Part shown: piece after piece, positions 1 to 8,667 of the stretch
How positions within the stretch are numbered: position 1 is the stretch's first letter
Layout: each line of letters opens with the position of its first letter
Assembly (NCBI RefSeq): GCF_001570565.1
Contig: NZ_BBXE01000053.1
Location: 1 to 41,376 of the forward strand
DNA length: 41,376 nt
Direction of reading: 5' to 3'
From: Herbidospora yilanensis
Lineage (GTDB): Bacteria; Actinomycetota; Actinomycetes; Streptosporangiales; Streptosporangiaceae
The notes under the pieces: model-generated
What the model was told of the DNA's origin: nothing
What the model saw: only the letters and a program-made list of their open reading frames with translations
Database searches by the model: none
Translations under genes and position numbers: made by a program

Positions 1-1
1 G

Positions 2-35
2 GACAGAAGCCCAGCCACATGGCTGGGCTTCTGTC
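2..35. terminator. Strong hairpin at window start
   Basis: A 15-bp stem (positions 2-16 pairing with 21-35, loop ACAT) is followed by GTTTCC. It most likely terminates a rightward gene lying left of the window. The ATG at 19-21 sits at the loop/stem junction, which argues against it being a start codon. Confidence 0.8.
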
Positions 36-105
36 GTTTCCGGTGCCGGGAGTTCAGCCGGGGAATGGTCCGGTGTTCGGCTCAAGGGCTACATTGAGGC
101 CCACG

Positions 106-1020
106 ATGTCCCCCCGTCGTCTGGTTCTTCCCCTCCTCGCAGCGCTGGCCCTGGCCGTCAGTGCCATCTCGCCTGGGCGGGACCTCCCTCAGTTGGTCAC
201 GCCGGCGCCACTGCCAGTCAGAGCGGTCGCGGCCGTACCGCTGCGGGCCGATCCCCAGTTCGTGCCGAAGCCGAGGCCGACGGATCCCCCCGTCGACAAG
301 CGAAAGCTCACCCAAGCGGTCAGGCGGTTGCTGAAGAGCCGGCCGGGGCGGACGTCGATCAGCGTCGAGGATCTGCACACCGGCAGGGTTTTCCGGTTCG
401 GGGCCAATACGGTTCTCCCCACGGCCAGTGTCGCGAAGGTCGACATCCTCATGGCGCTGCTGCTGGATGAGCGCTGGGATCGGCTGCCCAGGTCCGTGAA
501 GAGGGACGCCGAGATCATGATCCGCCACTCCGACAACAAAGCGGCCGATCGGCTCTGGGAGCGGATCGGCCGTGAGGGCGGGCTGGCGCGGGCGAACAAG
601 GTGTTCGGGCTGAAGGCGACGACCGCGGTGCCCGGGAGGTGCGTCGACCTCTACTGCTGGGGCATCACCCGGACCACCGCCGACGACCAGGTGCGGTTGC
701 TCAGGTATCTGCCGAGGCTCGGCGACGGGGACGTCGTCCGGCGGCTGATGCGCCGGGTCGTACCGGAACAGAAGTGGGGGGTGAGTGCGGGGGCCTGCGC
801 GGGGGAGCGGGTGGCGCTCAAGAACGGCTGGTTGAAGCATGTGGCCAACGACCTGTGGGCGATCACGAGCGTGGGTCTCATCGCTGATCGGTACGCGGTG
901 GCCGTGCTCACTGAGGACAACGCCACCAGTGAGGCCGGGATCGCCAAGGTCGAGAAGCTCGTCGAGAGGGTGCTCGACGGGTTCCGGGAGTGCGGTTCTC
1001 AGGGGGTGACGAGCCGGTAG
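106..1020 (+). CDS. Secreted or anchored serine hydrolase, class A beta-lactamase fold
   Basis: 304-residue protein. The N-terminus (about residues 3-23) is hydrophobic after Arg-Arg, so it is exported or membrane-anchored, followed by a Pro-rich linker and a penicillin-interactive serine hydrolase domain from about residue 70. Visible motifs are SVAK (Ser108, Lys111), SDN (142-144) and KNG (239-241) in place of KTG. True class A enzymes carry KTG/KSG plus a Glu in the omega loop. I see no clear Glu motif, so a cell-wall or ligand-binding role is as likely as beta-lactam hydrolysis. The start at 106 is chosen because GAGG lies 6 nt upstream; the in-frame ATG at 19 is inside the preceding hairpin. 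The 3' end overlaps the convergent regulator gene by 22 bp. Confidence 0.8.
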   Translation: MSPRRLVLPLLAALALAVSAISPGRDLPQLVTPAPLPVRAVAAVPLRADPQFVPKPRPTDPPVDKRKLTQAVRRLLKSRPGRTSISVEDLHTGRVFRFGANTVLPTASVAKVDILMALLLDERWDRLPRSVKRDAEIMIRHSDNKAADRLWERIGREGGLARANKVFGLKATTAVPGRCVDLYCWGITRTTADDQVRLLRYLPRLGDGDVVRRLMRRVVPEQKWGVSAGACAGERVALKNGWLKHVANDLWAITSVGLIADRYAVAVLTEDNATSEAGIAKVEKLVERVLDGFRECGSQGVTSR

Positions 1021-1685
1021 CCGACCCCCCTCACGGTCTGGATGAGTTTGTCGTCCTCGTCGCCCAGCCGTGCGCGCAGGCGTTTCACGTGGACGGCGAT
1101 GGTGTTGGTGGACATCGCGTCCGCGGAGTGCCAGACATGCCGCATGATCTGCTCGCGGGTCACGGTGCGGTCGGCGTTGCGCATGAGGTAGTGCAGCAGC
1201 TCGAACTCGCGCAGGGGGAGGTGGACGACGCGGCCGCCCACCTTCACCTGGTACGCCGTGACGTCGAGGGCGACGTCGCCGATGGTCAGGACGGTCCGCT
1301 GGATGCCCTGCCGGCGGAACGCCGCGTGGACGAGCGGCAGCAACTCGGGAACACGGTAGGGCCGGGCGACGCATGCCGTCGCGCCGGCCGCCAGCGCCTC
1401 CATGGCCTGTTCCGCGAATCCCTCGCCGACGCCCAGCAGGACCGGTACGGCTCGTGCCAGGCGGACCGCCCGCACGAAGTCGACCGGTCCGATGATGGGC
1501 AGCGACGCGCTGATGAGGACGGCGTCCGGGCGCAGTGCTCCCGCCTGGAGCAGCGCCTGGGCTCCGTCGAACACGCCGGTGACGTCGATTCCCTCGGATT
1601 CGAGTTCGTGTGTCAGGTTCTCGACCAGGGCGCTGTCGGGGTCGGCGACCAACAGCGTCGGCGCGGATCGAGTTTCCCCGTCCAC
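999..1685 (-). CDS. OmpR/PhoB-type regulator with degenerate receiver domain
   Basis: 228 residues: N-terminal receiver-like domain (about 10-120) and C-terminal winged-helix DNA-binding domain (about 130-226, ending VRGVGYRLVTP, typical of OmpR/PhoB). The phosphoacceptor Asp is missing: the strand normally reading LLD...P is LISASLP with Ser59 at the Asp position. The conserved Lys is Arg108 (VARPY) and the Thr/Ser switch position reads Gly (PVLLGVG). Only part of the acidic pocket (Asp15, Asp17) remains. It therefore probably works without phosphorylation. The start is GTG with GGGGAGGA just upstream. It begins 23 nt after pstB on the same strand and looks like the fifth gene of the pst operon. 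No partner kinase is adjacent. Confidence 0.85.
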   Translation of the reverse strand: MDGETRSAPTLLVADPDSALVENLTHELESEGIDVTGVFDGAQALLQAGALRPDAVLISASLPIIGPVDFVRAVRLARAVPVLLGVGEGFAEQAMEALAAGATACVARPYRVPELLPLVHAAFRRQGIQRTVLTIGDVALDVTAYQVKVGGRVVHLPLREFELLHYLMRNADRTVTREQIMRHVWHSADAMSTNTIAVHVKRLRARLGDEDDKLIQTVRGVGYRLVTP

Positions 1686-1708
1686 CCGGTCCTCCCCAAT
1701 GTGTCGGA

Positions 1709-2485
1709 TCAGCCGAAACGCCCGGTGATGTAGTCTTCGGTCGCTTTCTGGGACGGGCTCGTGAAGATCTTGGTGGTTTCGTCCATCTCGATCAGCTTGC
1801 CCGGTTGTCCCTGGGCGGCCAGGTTGAAGAACGCCGTCTTGTCACTCACGCGAGCGGCCTGCTGCATGTTGTGGGTGACGATGACGATCGTGAACTCCTG
1901 CTTGAGCTTGGCGATCAGGTCTTCGATCGCCAGCGTCGAGATGGGGTCGAGCGCCGAGCAGGGCTCGTCCATCAGCAGGACCTGGGGCCGGACGGCGATG
2001 GCGCGGGCGATGCACAGACGCTGCTGCTGTCCGCCCGAGAGGCCCGAACCGGGCTTGGGCAGCCGGTCCTTGACCTCGTTCCACAGATTGGCGCCCTTGA
2101 GGGACTCCTCGACGATGCCGTCGAGCTCGCTCTTGGAGTAGCGGTGGTTCAGGCGCAGGCCCGCGGCCACGTTGTCGTAGATCGACATCGTGGGGAACGG
2201 GTTGGGACGCTGGAACACCATGCCGATGGTGCGGCGGACCGACACCGGGTCGACTCCGGCGCCGTAGAGGTCCTGCTCCTCCATGCGGATCTTGCCCGTG
2301 ACGGTGGCGCCCGGGATGACCTCGTGCATGCGGTTCAGGGTGCGGAGGAAGGTCGACTTGCCGCAGCCCGACGGGCCGATGAAGGCGGTGACGGCGCGCG
2401 CGTCGATGGTCATCGAGATGCCTTCGATGGCCTTGTGGCCGCTGTAGTAGGCGTCGACGTCCGTGACCTCGATCTGTTTGGCCAT
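1709..2485 (-). CDS. pstB: Phosphate ABC transporter ATP-binding protein PstB
   Basis: 258 residues, normal length for PstB. This is the cytoplasmic ATPase that powers high-affinity phosphate import through PstC-PstA. Walker A is GPSGCGKST (37-45), the family-typical FQRPNPFP follows the Q-loop, the signature LSGGQQQR and Walker B LLMDEP are present, then the H-loop VTHNMQQA. The ATG start has AAGGAAGAGG upstream and lies 5 nt after the pstA stop. A much longer open frame continues upstream through pstA but is not coding there. Confidence 0.97.
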   Translation of the reverse strand: MAKQIEVTDVDAYYSGHKAIEGISMTIDARAVTAFIGPSGCGKSTFLRTLNRMHEVIPGATVTGKIRMEEQDLYGAGVDPVSVRRTIGMVFQRPNPFPTMSIYDNVAAGLRLNHRYSKSELDGIVEESLKGANLWNEVKDRLPKPGSGLSGGQQQRLCIARAIAVRPQVLLMDEPCSALDPISTLAIEDLIAKLKQEFTIVIVTHNMQQAARVSDKTAFFNLAAQGQPGKLIEMDETTKIFTSPSQKATEDYITGRFG

Positions 2486-2490
2486 GGCTA

Positions 2491-3378
2491 TTACCTCTTC
2501 CTTGCGGGCGAGCGCCAGTACGTGATGAGACGCGCGGCCAGGTTGAGCAGCATGATGATGATGATCAGGGTGAGCGCGGCGGCCCACGCGCGGTCGATCG
2601 CGGTGTCGTTGGGCCGGGCGGCCTGGTCGAACACGTACAGCGGAAGACCCATCTGCGGCCCGCTGAACGGGTCGTTGTTGATCGAGTCGGTGAAGAAGAC
2701 CGTCAGCAGCAGCGGCGCCGTCTCGCCGGCGACACGGGCGACGGCCAGCATGACTCCGGTCACGATGCCGGTGAAGGCGGTGGGCAGCACGACCTTGACG
2801 ATGGTGCGCCACTTGGAGACGCCCAGCGCGTAGGAGGCCTCGCGCAGGTCGTTGGGCACCAGCAGCAGCATCTCCTCGGCGGCCCGGACGACCGTGGGCA
2901 ACATCAGGATCGACAACGCCATCGCGCCGGCGAAGCCGGAGAACGGCATGCCCAGGATCAGGATCCAGAACGCCAGGATGAACAGACCGGCGACGACCGA
3001 CGGCACACCGGTCATGATGTCGACGAAGAAGCTGATCGAGCGCTTCAGGCGGCCGTTGGTGCCGTATTCCACCAGGTAGACGGCGGTGAGCAGGCCGATC
3101 GGCACGGAGATGAGCGAGGCCAGGGCGACCTGCTCCAGGGTGCCGATGATGGCGTGGTAGGCGCCGCCGCCGGCGTCCCTGGCCCCGATGTTGCGCATCG
3201 AGTGGGTCAGGAACTCCATGTCGAAGCGGGCCAGGCCGTTCGCGATGACCATCCACAGGACGGAGACCAGCGGCACGACCGCGATGGCGAACGCCAAATA
3301 GACAAGGACCTGAACGCCCTTGTCCTTGAACCGGCGCAGGCCGGAGATTCGCTGGATTTCTGGGGTGACGGCACTCAC
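2491..3378 (-). CDS. pstA: Phosphate ABC transporter permease PstA
   Basis: 295 residues with about six hydrophobic membrane segments. The binding-protein-dependent transport (EAA) loop is visible in the [21 protein letters not shown] stretch. PstA pairs with PstC to form the membrane channel for phosphate. It starts with GTG at 3378, overlapping the pstC stop by 4 bp (GTGA), which points to translational coupling. It is followed 5 nt later by pstB. Confidence 0.96.
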   Translation of the reverse strand: MSAVTPEIQRISGLRRFKDKGVQVLVYLAFAIAVVPLVSVLWMVIANGLARFDMEFLTHSMRNIGARDAGGGAYHAIIGTLEQVALASLISVPIGLLTAVYLVEYGTNGRLKRSISFFVDIMTGVPSVVAGLFILAFWILILGMPFSGFAGAMALSILMLPTVVRAAEEMLLLVPNDLREASYALGVSKWRTIVKVVLPTAFTGIVTGVMLAVARVAGETAPLLLTVFFTDSINNDPFSGPQMGLPLYVFDQAARPNDTAIDRAWAAALTLIIIIMLLNLAARLITYWRSPARKR

Positions 3379-4358
3379 GCGGCGACCCTCGCGTATTCCT
3401 TGCGGCGGGAGATGACCCAGCGGGCGGCCATGTTCACCAGCAGGGTGATGATGAACAGCACCAGACCGGACGCGATGAGCGCGCCCCGGCCGATGTCGTT
3501 GGCCTCGCCGAAGCCGTTGGCGATGTTGGCCGCGATGCTGTTGCCGTTGGCGCTGAGGATCTCGAAGCTGATCGTGAAGGTGGCCGGGAAGATCAGGGCC
3601 ACGGCGATGGTCTCACCCATGGCGCGGCCGAGGCCGAGCATCGCGGCGCTGATCACACCGGGACGGCCGAACGGCAGCACGGCCATCCGGATCATCTCCC
3701 AGCGGGTGGCGCCGAGGGCGAGGGCGGCCTCTTCCTGCATCTTGGGGGCCTGCAGGAAGACCTCGCGGGAGATCGCGGCGATGATCGGCAGGATCATGAT
3801 GGCCAGCACGAGCGACCCGACGAGCATCGAGCGGCCGACGACCTGGTCACCGCCGAAGATCGGGATCCAGCCGAGGTAGTCGTTCAGGAACTGCGAGGGC
3901 CCGCGCATGAACGGGACCAGGAAGATGATGCCCCACAGGCCGTACACGACCGAGGGGACCGCCGCGAGCAGGTCGATGACGTAGCCCAGGAACGAGGCCA
4001 GGCGGCGGGGGGCGTAGTGGGAGATGAAGAGCGCGACCCCGATCGCGATCGGCGTGGCGATGATCAGCGCGAGGAATGAGCTGAGGACGGTGCCGAACGC
4101 GAGCGCGCCGATGCCGAACTTCGGCTCTGAGGCGTTGGCGTTCCACGTCATCTCCGTGAGGAACGACGCGGTGTTCGCCTGGAGTGCGGGGATGGCTCGC
4201 GCGATCAGGAACACGGCGATGGCCGCCATGATCACGAGCAGCAGGATGCCCGCACCGGTCGATGCGTAACGGAAGGGGCCGTCGCCACGGCTGCGCCGGA
4301 AGGCGGACCGGCTCAGGGGAGCCGACCCGCCTTCGCGCGTTTGCGTCGAGGTCGCCAT
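3375..4358 (-). CDS. pstC: Phosphate ABC transporter permease PstC
   Basis: 327 residues. A short charged N-terminus is followed by membrane segments from about residue 30. The permease coupling loop [20 protein letters not shown] is typical of PstC. It forms the second half of the phosphate channel. ATG start, only 3 nt after the pstS stop, so its ribosome binding site lies inside the pstS coding end. Its own stop overlaps the pstA GTG. Confidence 0.96.
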   Translation of the reverse strand: MATSTQTREGGSAPLSRSAFRRSRGDGPFRYASTGAGILLLVIMAAIAVFLIARAIPALQANTASFLTEMTWNANASEPKFGIGALAFGTVLSSFLALIIATPIAIGVALFISHYAPRRLASFLGYVIDLLAAVPSVVYGLWGIIFLVPFMRGPSQFLNDYLGWIPIFGGDQVVGRSMLVGSLVLAIMILPIIAAISREVFLQAPKMQEEAALALGATRWEMIRMAVLPFGRPGVISAAMLGLGRAMGETIAVALIFPATFTISFEILSANGNSIAANIANGFGEANDIGRGALIASGLVLFIITLLVNMAARWVISRRKEYARVAA

Positions 4359-4361
4359 TGG

Positions 4362-5474
4362 CTAGGAGATGGCCTCAACCGCGGTGCGAACCTTGGTCAG
4401 CAGCGACGCGGGGAGCGGCGCGTAGCCGAGGTTGGTCAGCACCTGCTGGCCCTCGTCGGAGGCGGTGTAGCCGAGGAAGGACTTGACGAGCGGGAGGTCC
4501 TCGGCGGAGAGGCCCTTCTCGCAGGTGATCTCGTAGGTCACCAGGACGATCGGGTAGGCGCCCGCGGCCGAGGTGGCGTAGTCGATCTTCATCTTGAGGT
4601 CGTTGCCGGTGCCCTCGACGGTGGCGGCCTCGACGGTCTTGCCGGCGCTCTCCGGGGTCAGCTCGACGAACTCGCCGGAGCCGTTGGCGACCTTGGACTT
4701 CTGCAGGCCGGAGTTCTCGGCGTAGGAGAGCTCGACGTAGGAGATGGCGCCCTCGGTCGACTTGACCGACGCGGCGATCTGGTCCGAGCCCTTGGCGCCC
4801 TGGCCCTTGGCCTCGGCCGGCCAGGCCTTGCCCGGCTCGTACGGCCACTCGGCGGTGGCGGCCAGGAACTTGGTGAAGTTGTCGCTGGTGCCCGACTCGT
4901 CCGAGCGGTGGAACGCCTGGATGTCGGTGGAGGGCAGCGTGGCGTCGGGGTTGTCAGCCTTGATCGCGGGGTCGTCCCACTTGGTGATCTGGCTGTTGAA
5001 GATGCCACCGATGGTCTTCGGCGAAAGCTGCAGGCCGTCGACACCGGGGAGGTTGTAGACCACGGCGACCGGGCCCACGACCATCGGCAGGTTGATGGCC
5101 TTGCCGGTGGCGCAGCGGGCGTCGGCCTGAGCCGGCTCGTCTTCCTTCAGGGCCGAGTCGGAACCGGCGAACGCGACGGTGCCGGCGATGAACGCCTGGA
5201 CACCGGCGCCCGAGCCGCTCGGCTGGTAGTTGATGCTCACACCGGGGTTGGCGCTCTGGAACGCCTTCTTCCACTCGTCGACGGCGTTGGCCTGAGCCGA
5301 GGAGCCGGCGGCGTTGATGGTGCCGCTGAGCTGGGCGTCGCCCGAGGCCGCAGGAGCGGCGGCGGTGCCGCCGTCAGTCGCGGTGGAAGGGGTGGTGTTG
5401 TCGTCAGTACCACACGCGGCGAGCGACAGCACGCCGGCGATGGCGGCTACGGCGAGCCGGCCTGCATACTTCAC
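4362..5474 (-). CDS. pstS: Phosphate-binding lipoprotein PstS
   Basis: 370 residues. The signal peptide ends in a lipobox (LAAC, Cys21), so the mature protein is a lipid-anchored extracytoplasmic phosphate receptor. A Ser/Thr/Ala-rich linker precedes the solute-binding domain. Phosphate-loop features are visible (AAGSSAQ, SGSGAGVQAF, RSDESGTSDNF), as expected for PstS. GTG start with AGGAGG 6-7 nt upstream. It is first gene of pstSCAB and lies directly behind a PHO box, so it should be induced by phosphate starvation through PhoP. Confidence 0.97.
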   Translation of the reverse strand: MKYAGRLAVAAIAGVLSLAACGTDDNTTPSTATDGGTAAAPAASGDAQLSGTINAAGSSAQANAVDEWKKAFQSANPGVSINYQPSGSGAGVQAFIAGTVAFAGSDSALKEDEPAQADARCATGKAINLPMVVGPVAVVYNLPGVDGLQLSPKTIGGIFNSQITKWDDPAIKADNPDATLPSTDIQAFHRSDESGTSDNFTKFLAATAEWPYEPGKAWPAEAKGQGAKGSDQIAASVKSTEGAISYVELSYAENSGLQKSKVANGSGEFVELTPESAGKTVEAATVEGTGNDLKMKIDYATSAAGAYPIVLVTYEITCEKGLSAEDLPLVKSFLGYTASDEGQQVLTNLGYAPLPASLLTKVRTAVEAIS

Positions 5475-5521
5475 GGCTGAATCCTCCTGATTGTTTCTTC
5501 AACAACCGGGAGGCTAGGGAT

Positions 5522-5565
5522 CGAAGGTGACCTGACGACTGGACGAAGGTGAACGAAGAATGAAC
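5522..5565 (-). promoter_or_regulatory. PHO box upstream of pstS
   Basis: Read on the minus strand there are four 11-nt units in a row: GTTCATTCTTC, GTTCACCTTCG, TCCAGTCGTCA and GGTCACCTTCG. Units 1, 2 and 4 match the GTTCACC-type 11-nt direct repeats that PhoP binds in Streptomyces; unit 3 is degenerate. The box ends 47 nt before the pstS GTG. Confidence 0.85.
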
Positions 5566-5637
5566 GGGTCAGGTCCCCTTCGTGCAGGTCTCAGTAGATA
5601 ACGGCCAGGTCACAGGCGTATTGCGGCGTTAATGAAA

Positions 5638-5662
5638 GCCCCGCTCCGCAAGGGAGCGGGGC
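5638..5662 (-). terminator. Intrinsic terminator of the XRE gene
   Basis: A 10-bp GC stem (GCCCCGCTCC/GGAGCGGGGC) with a short loop. On the minus strand it is followed by TTTCATT. It lies 13 nt beyond the stop of the XRE-family gene. Confidence 0.8.
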
Positions 5663-5674
5663 CGCTGGACCGAT

Positions 5675-6931
5675 TCAGTAAGTGCTGGTCGCACGCAGTC
5701 TGTCGTCGAAATCGCGGACCAGCAGCGACGGCGGGCCCTCGTAGTCGCGGCGGAACCGCCGCACCCGGTGGAGGACTCTCTCGGACGAATAGACGACCCC
5801 CGCCTTGAGCGCCTCGCCCGCGAGGGTGAAGGCCTCGTCGACCTCCCCGGCCATCCGGCGCGCGGTGGCGATCTCCAGCATGAGCAGCGCCTGCTGCTTG
5901 GCGGCGGGGCGTACGGAGACGAGGGATTCGGCGAAGGCCGAGACGGCGTCGTGGGGGCGGCCCAGGCGGACCATCACCAGCGCGCGGTATCCGGCCAGTT
6001 TGCCGGGGTCGAAGGGGAAGACCCACGGCCAGGGCGGCGACGACGCCCGTTCGCTCTGGGCGACGGCGATCTCCGCCTCGCGGAGGCAGTTGAGCGCGGC
6101 CATCACGTCGCGTTTGCCCGCGTGGCCCAGCGCCTCGATGCACGCCAGCCACGCCCGCGCGGTGGCCGGCGGATTGCTCCCGGCCTGCGCCCTGGCCTGG
6201 GCGACCATCGTCAGCCCGAGCAGCGGGTCGTCGTGGTCGATCTCGAAGGCGGCCAGGCTGCCCAGCATGTAGGCCTCCAGCAGCGGATGTTCGGCCCGCC
6301 GGGCCGAGTCGACCGCGAACCGGTAGAACATGCGGGCGGTCCCGATGTCCTGCATGTCGGCGTGTAACCAGGCGGCGAACCCGGCGGCCTCGCTGACGGT
6401 CGGGCAGACCTCCACCGCGAACGGGGTCTCGGCCGATCGGGCCAGGGCCCGTTTGGTGAGCTCGACGTGGGCGACGGCGCCGCGGGCGAGTTCCCGGGCG
6501 GGGGTCTCGGCCTCCAGCCGGCGCTGCGCGCCGGTGATCGCGGCCAGGGACGACGCGGTCGTCTCGTCGGCCGACCGGTAGGAGATGGACGGCGCCACGG
6601 GCATCGCGGCCAGGAAGGCTATCTTGCTGAAGTCGCGGCGTTTCGTGGGGTCCTCACCCCCGGCGTCGCCGATTCGCAGCAGGTATTGCGGGATGCCGAC
6701 CTGCCGCGCGAGGTCGCGGATCTGGTCGACGGTGAGCGACTGGCGCCCTCTGAGCACTTTCGACACCCAGCTCTGGGAGTAGCCGAGGAACTCGGCGAGC
6801 TGGCCCTGCGTCCATCCGCGAGCGGATCGGACCTGATCGAGAATGGTCGCCATATCACACTCGGCGAGCGCGCTGGCGACGGGCGGCCGGGCCCAGAAGT
6901 CCGGCGGCAGACCGTTACCGTCATGACCCAT
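5675..6931 (-). CDS. XRE-family helix-turn-helix regulator with TPR-like C-terminus
   Basis: 418 residues. The N-terminal XRE/Cro helix-turn-helix spans about residues 28-82 (TQGQLAEFLGYSQSWVSKVL). The rest is Ala-rich and helical with periodic pairs such as EAYMLGSLAAFEIDHDD and ARAWLACIEALGHAGKRD, which read like tetratricopeptide repeats of the kind used for ligand or peptide sensing. Many actinobacteria carry numerous paralogs of this layout, and the target is unknown. ATG start at 6931. It is transcribed away from a small ORF at 7087 across a 155-bp gap. Confidence 0.8.
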   Translation of the reverse strand: MGHDGNGLPPDFWARPPVASALAECDMATILDQVRSARGWTQGQLAEFLGYSQSWVSKVLRGRQSLTVDQIRDLARQVGIPQYLLRIGDAGGEDPTKRRDFSKIAFLAAMPVAPSISYRSADETTASSLAAITGAQRRLEAETPARELARGAVAHVELTKRALARSAETPFAVEVCPTVSEAAGFAAWLHADMQDIGTARMFYRFAVDSARRAEHPLLEAYMLGSLAAFEIDHDDPLLGLTMVAQARAQAGSNPPATARAWLACIEALGHAGKRDVMAALNCLREAEIAVAQSERASSPPWPWVFPFDPGKLAGYRALVMVRLGRPHDAVSAFAESLVSVRPAAKQQALLMLEIATARRMAGEVDEAFTLAGEALKAGVVYSSERVLHRVRRFRRDYEGPPSLLVRDFDDRLRATSTY

Positions 6932-7086
6932 GACGGTAAGTTACGCCCATTCGCGACGTCACGCAGGAATTCGCCGGACGAATATCGCGATTTCTGATCC
7001 GCATGGCGTATTCCCCGGGGTCCCCCCAGGTCGTGAGTATCGCGGGCATGGACGCCCCCACCAAGACAGTTCCACGCGGAAAGGTC

Positions 7087-7362
7087 ATGACCACCTATCA
7101 CGGCCCGCACGTGCCGAGCCACCCAGATCCGGACGCCAGGCCGCTGACCTGGCGTCCGGGCGCGCGGTGGACCGACCGCGAGCGGATCAGGGCACATTCG
7201 TGCTCGTGCCGCGGGGTGGTCTACGAATTCGTCGGCGCCGCCGGTCAGTACTTCATTCGGCGTACGACATTGCAGTCGCAACTCACCGAGGAGACCGAGC
7301 GTATGGTCTCCTCACGCGCCGAACAGATGTGGGCTGACCTTTTCTCCGGAAAAGTCTATTAA
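7087..7362 (+). CDS. Hypothetical 91-residue protein divergent from the XRE gene
   Basis: No family recognised. The protein is charged, has a short HSCSCRG motif (two Cys) in the middle and an amphipathic, Glu-rich C-terminal helix; there is no signal peptide or membrane segment. The ATG at 7087 is preferred because GGAAAGG lies 3-4 nt upstream; in-frame starts at 7003 and 7048 lack a comparable site. Divergence from the XRE gene suggests it may be the regulated partner, as is common for such pairs. It ends in a TTAA shared with the convergent hisN stop. Confidence 0.6.
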   Translation: MTTYHGPHVPSHPDPDARPLTWRPGARWTDRERIRAHSCSCRGVVYEFVGAAGQYFIRRTTLQSQLTEETERMVSSRAEQMWADLFSGKVY

Positions 7363-8138
7363 GCGAGCTTTTCGAGTACTTCGCGGTGTAGAAGCCCGTT
7401 TGAGCACACCATGCTCCCGCTGTCGAGCGGCGGATTCCCGCCCACGCCGGTGCACGCACCGCCGGCCTCTTCCACGATCACGGTGAGCGCGGCCATGTCC
7501 CATGGCGACAGTTCCGGTTCGGCCGAGACGTCCACCGCACCCTCGGCCACCATCATGTGGGACCAGAAGTCGCCGTAGGCCCGCGTCCGCCACACACTGC
7601 GCGTCAAGTCGAGGATGTTGTCGAGCTTCCCCTCCTTCTCCCAGCCGCTCAGGCTGGAGTAGGAGAAGGAGGCGTCCTCCAGTCTGGCGACCGACGACAC
7701 CTGGCACCGGGTGGCCTTGGTCAGACTGCGGCCGGTGAACGCGCCGCCGTCGCGGGCCGCCCACCAGCGCCGGTTGAGAGCCGGCGCGGAAACGCATCCG
7801 ACGACGACCTTGCCCTCCTCCATGAGCGCGATCAGGGTCGCCCACACGGGCACGCCACGCACGAAGTTCTTGGTCCCGTCGATGGGGTCGACGACCCAGG
7901 AACGCATGCCGTAGCCCGTCTTGCCGAACTCCTCGCCGATGACGGCGTCGCGGGGGCGAGCCCGGCGAAGGGTGCCCCTGATCGCCTCCTCGACCGCCCG
8001 GTCGGCGTCGCTGACCGGGGTCAGGTCGGGTTTGGTCTCGACCTTCAGATCCACGGCCTTGAAACGGCGCATCGTGATGTCGTCGGCCGCGTCGGCCATC
8101 ACGTGCGCGAGTCGCAGATCATCGCTGTAAGCCGTCAC
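7359..8138 (-). CDS. hisN: Inositol-monophosphatase family, probable histidinol-phosphatase
   Basis: 259 residues, full length for the family. The Mg2+-binding motif WVVDPIDGTKNF (81-92) and the upstream GEE (68-70) are present, and the C-terminal metal Asp is in SPWDMAAL. In actinobacteria this HisN-type subgroup dephosphorylates histidinol phosphate in histidine synthesis; inositol-phosphate phosphatase activity is the alternative. GTG start with TAGCGT placed 7 nt upstream and no Shine-Dalgarno, suggesting a leaderless message. It converges on the small ORF at 7087-7362. Confidence 0.88.
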   Translation of the reverse strand: MTAYSDDLRLAHVMADAADDITMRRFKAVDLKVETKPDLTPVSDADRAVEEAIRGTLRRARPRDAVIGEEFGKTGYGMRSWVVDPIDGTKNFVRGVPVWATLIALMEEGKVVVGCVSAPALNRRWWAARDGGAFTGRSLTKATRCQVSSVARLEDASFSYSSLSGWEKEGKLDNILDLTRSVWRTRAYGDFWSHMMVAEGAVDVSAEPELSPWDMAALTVIVEEAGGACTGVGGNPPLDSGSMVCSNGLLHREVLEKLA

Positions 8139-8145
8139 GGATCAC

Positions 8146-8151
8146 ACGCTA
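8146..8151 (-). promoter_or_regulatory. -10 element of probable leaderless hisN transcript
   Basis: TAGCGT on the minus strand ends exactly 7 nt before the GTG start, the spacing expected if transcription starts at the start codon. Confidence 0.5.
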
Positions 8152-8220
8152 GCGGTTTTGGTGGCATTTCCAGCAGACCCGGGACCGCTCCAGATCCTAC
8201 TAGCGAGTAACATGCCGTCC

Positions 8221-8667
8221 ATGACCACTTTCGACACGGGGGCTCTGTTCCTGCAGAGCGTCCCCTTCGCGCGCACCCTCGGCGTGTCATTCGACTCCGT
8301 CGACTCCGGTACGGCTGTCGCCCGTCTCGCAGACCGGCCCGACCTGCACAACCACGTCGGCGGACCCCATGCCGGAGTGGTCTTCTCCCTGGCCGAGTCG
8401 GCCTCCGGGGCGGCCATGCTCTCGCTGTTCGGCGACACCCTCGACCGGGCGACGCCGCTGGCCACGGTGGGGCGGGTGGCGTACCGGAAACTGGCTCTCG
8501 GCGATCTGACCGCCGAGGCGGTCGTGAGAGCCGAGCGCGACGCGGTGCTCGCGGAACTCGCTTCGCAGAAGCGGCCGGAGTTCACCGTCGAGGTGACGGT
8601 ACGCGATTCAGCGGGCGTGACGGTCGCCGAGGTCACCGTGGAGTGGACGCTGCGGCCCAACCGCTAG
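8221..8667 (+). CDS. Hotdog-fold protein, DUF4442/PaaI-like thioesterase
   Basis: 148 residues from the ATG at 8221 (an ATG at 8212 is also possible). The hotdog core is visible: LHNHVGGPHAGVVFSLAES around the long helix, then beta strands VGRVAYRKL and FTVEVTVRDSAG. The family hydrolyses or binds acyl-CoA; the substrate cannot be told. It converges on rsgA, sharing the palindromic stop CTAG. Confidence 0.75.
   Translation: MTTFDTGALFLQSVPFARTLGVSFDSVDSGTAVARLADRPDLHNHVGGPHAGVVFSLAESASGAAMLSLFGDTLDRATPLATVGRVAYRKLALGDLTAEAVVRAERDAVLAELASQKRPEFTVEVTVRDSAGVTVAEVTVEWTLRPNR

Noticed and set aside
19-105. Upstream ATG extension of the serine hydrolase
   Set aside because: The ATG at 19 lies in the loop of a 15-bp hairpin, and the extra residues hide the signal sequence; the ATG at 106 has a ribosome binding site.
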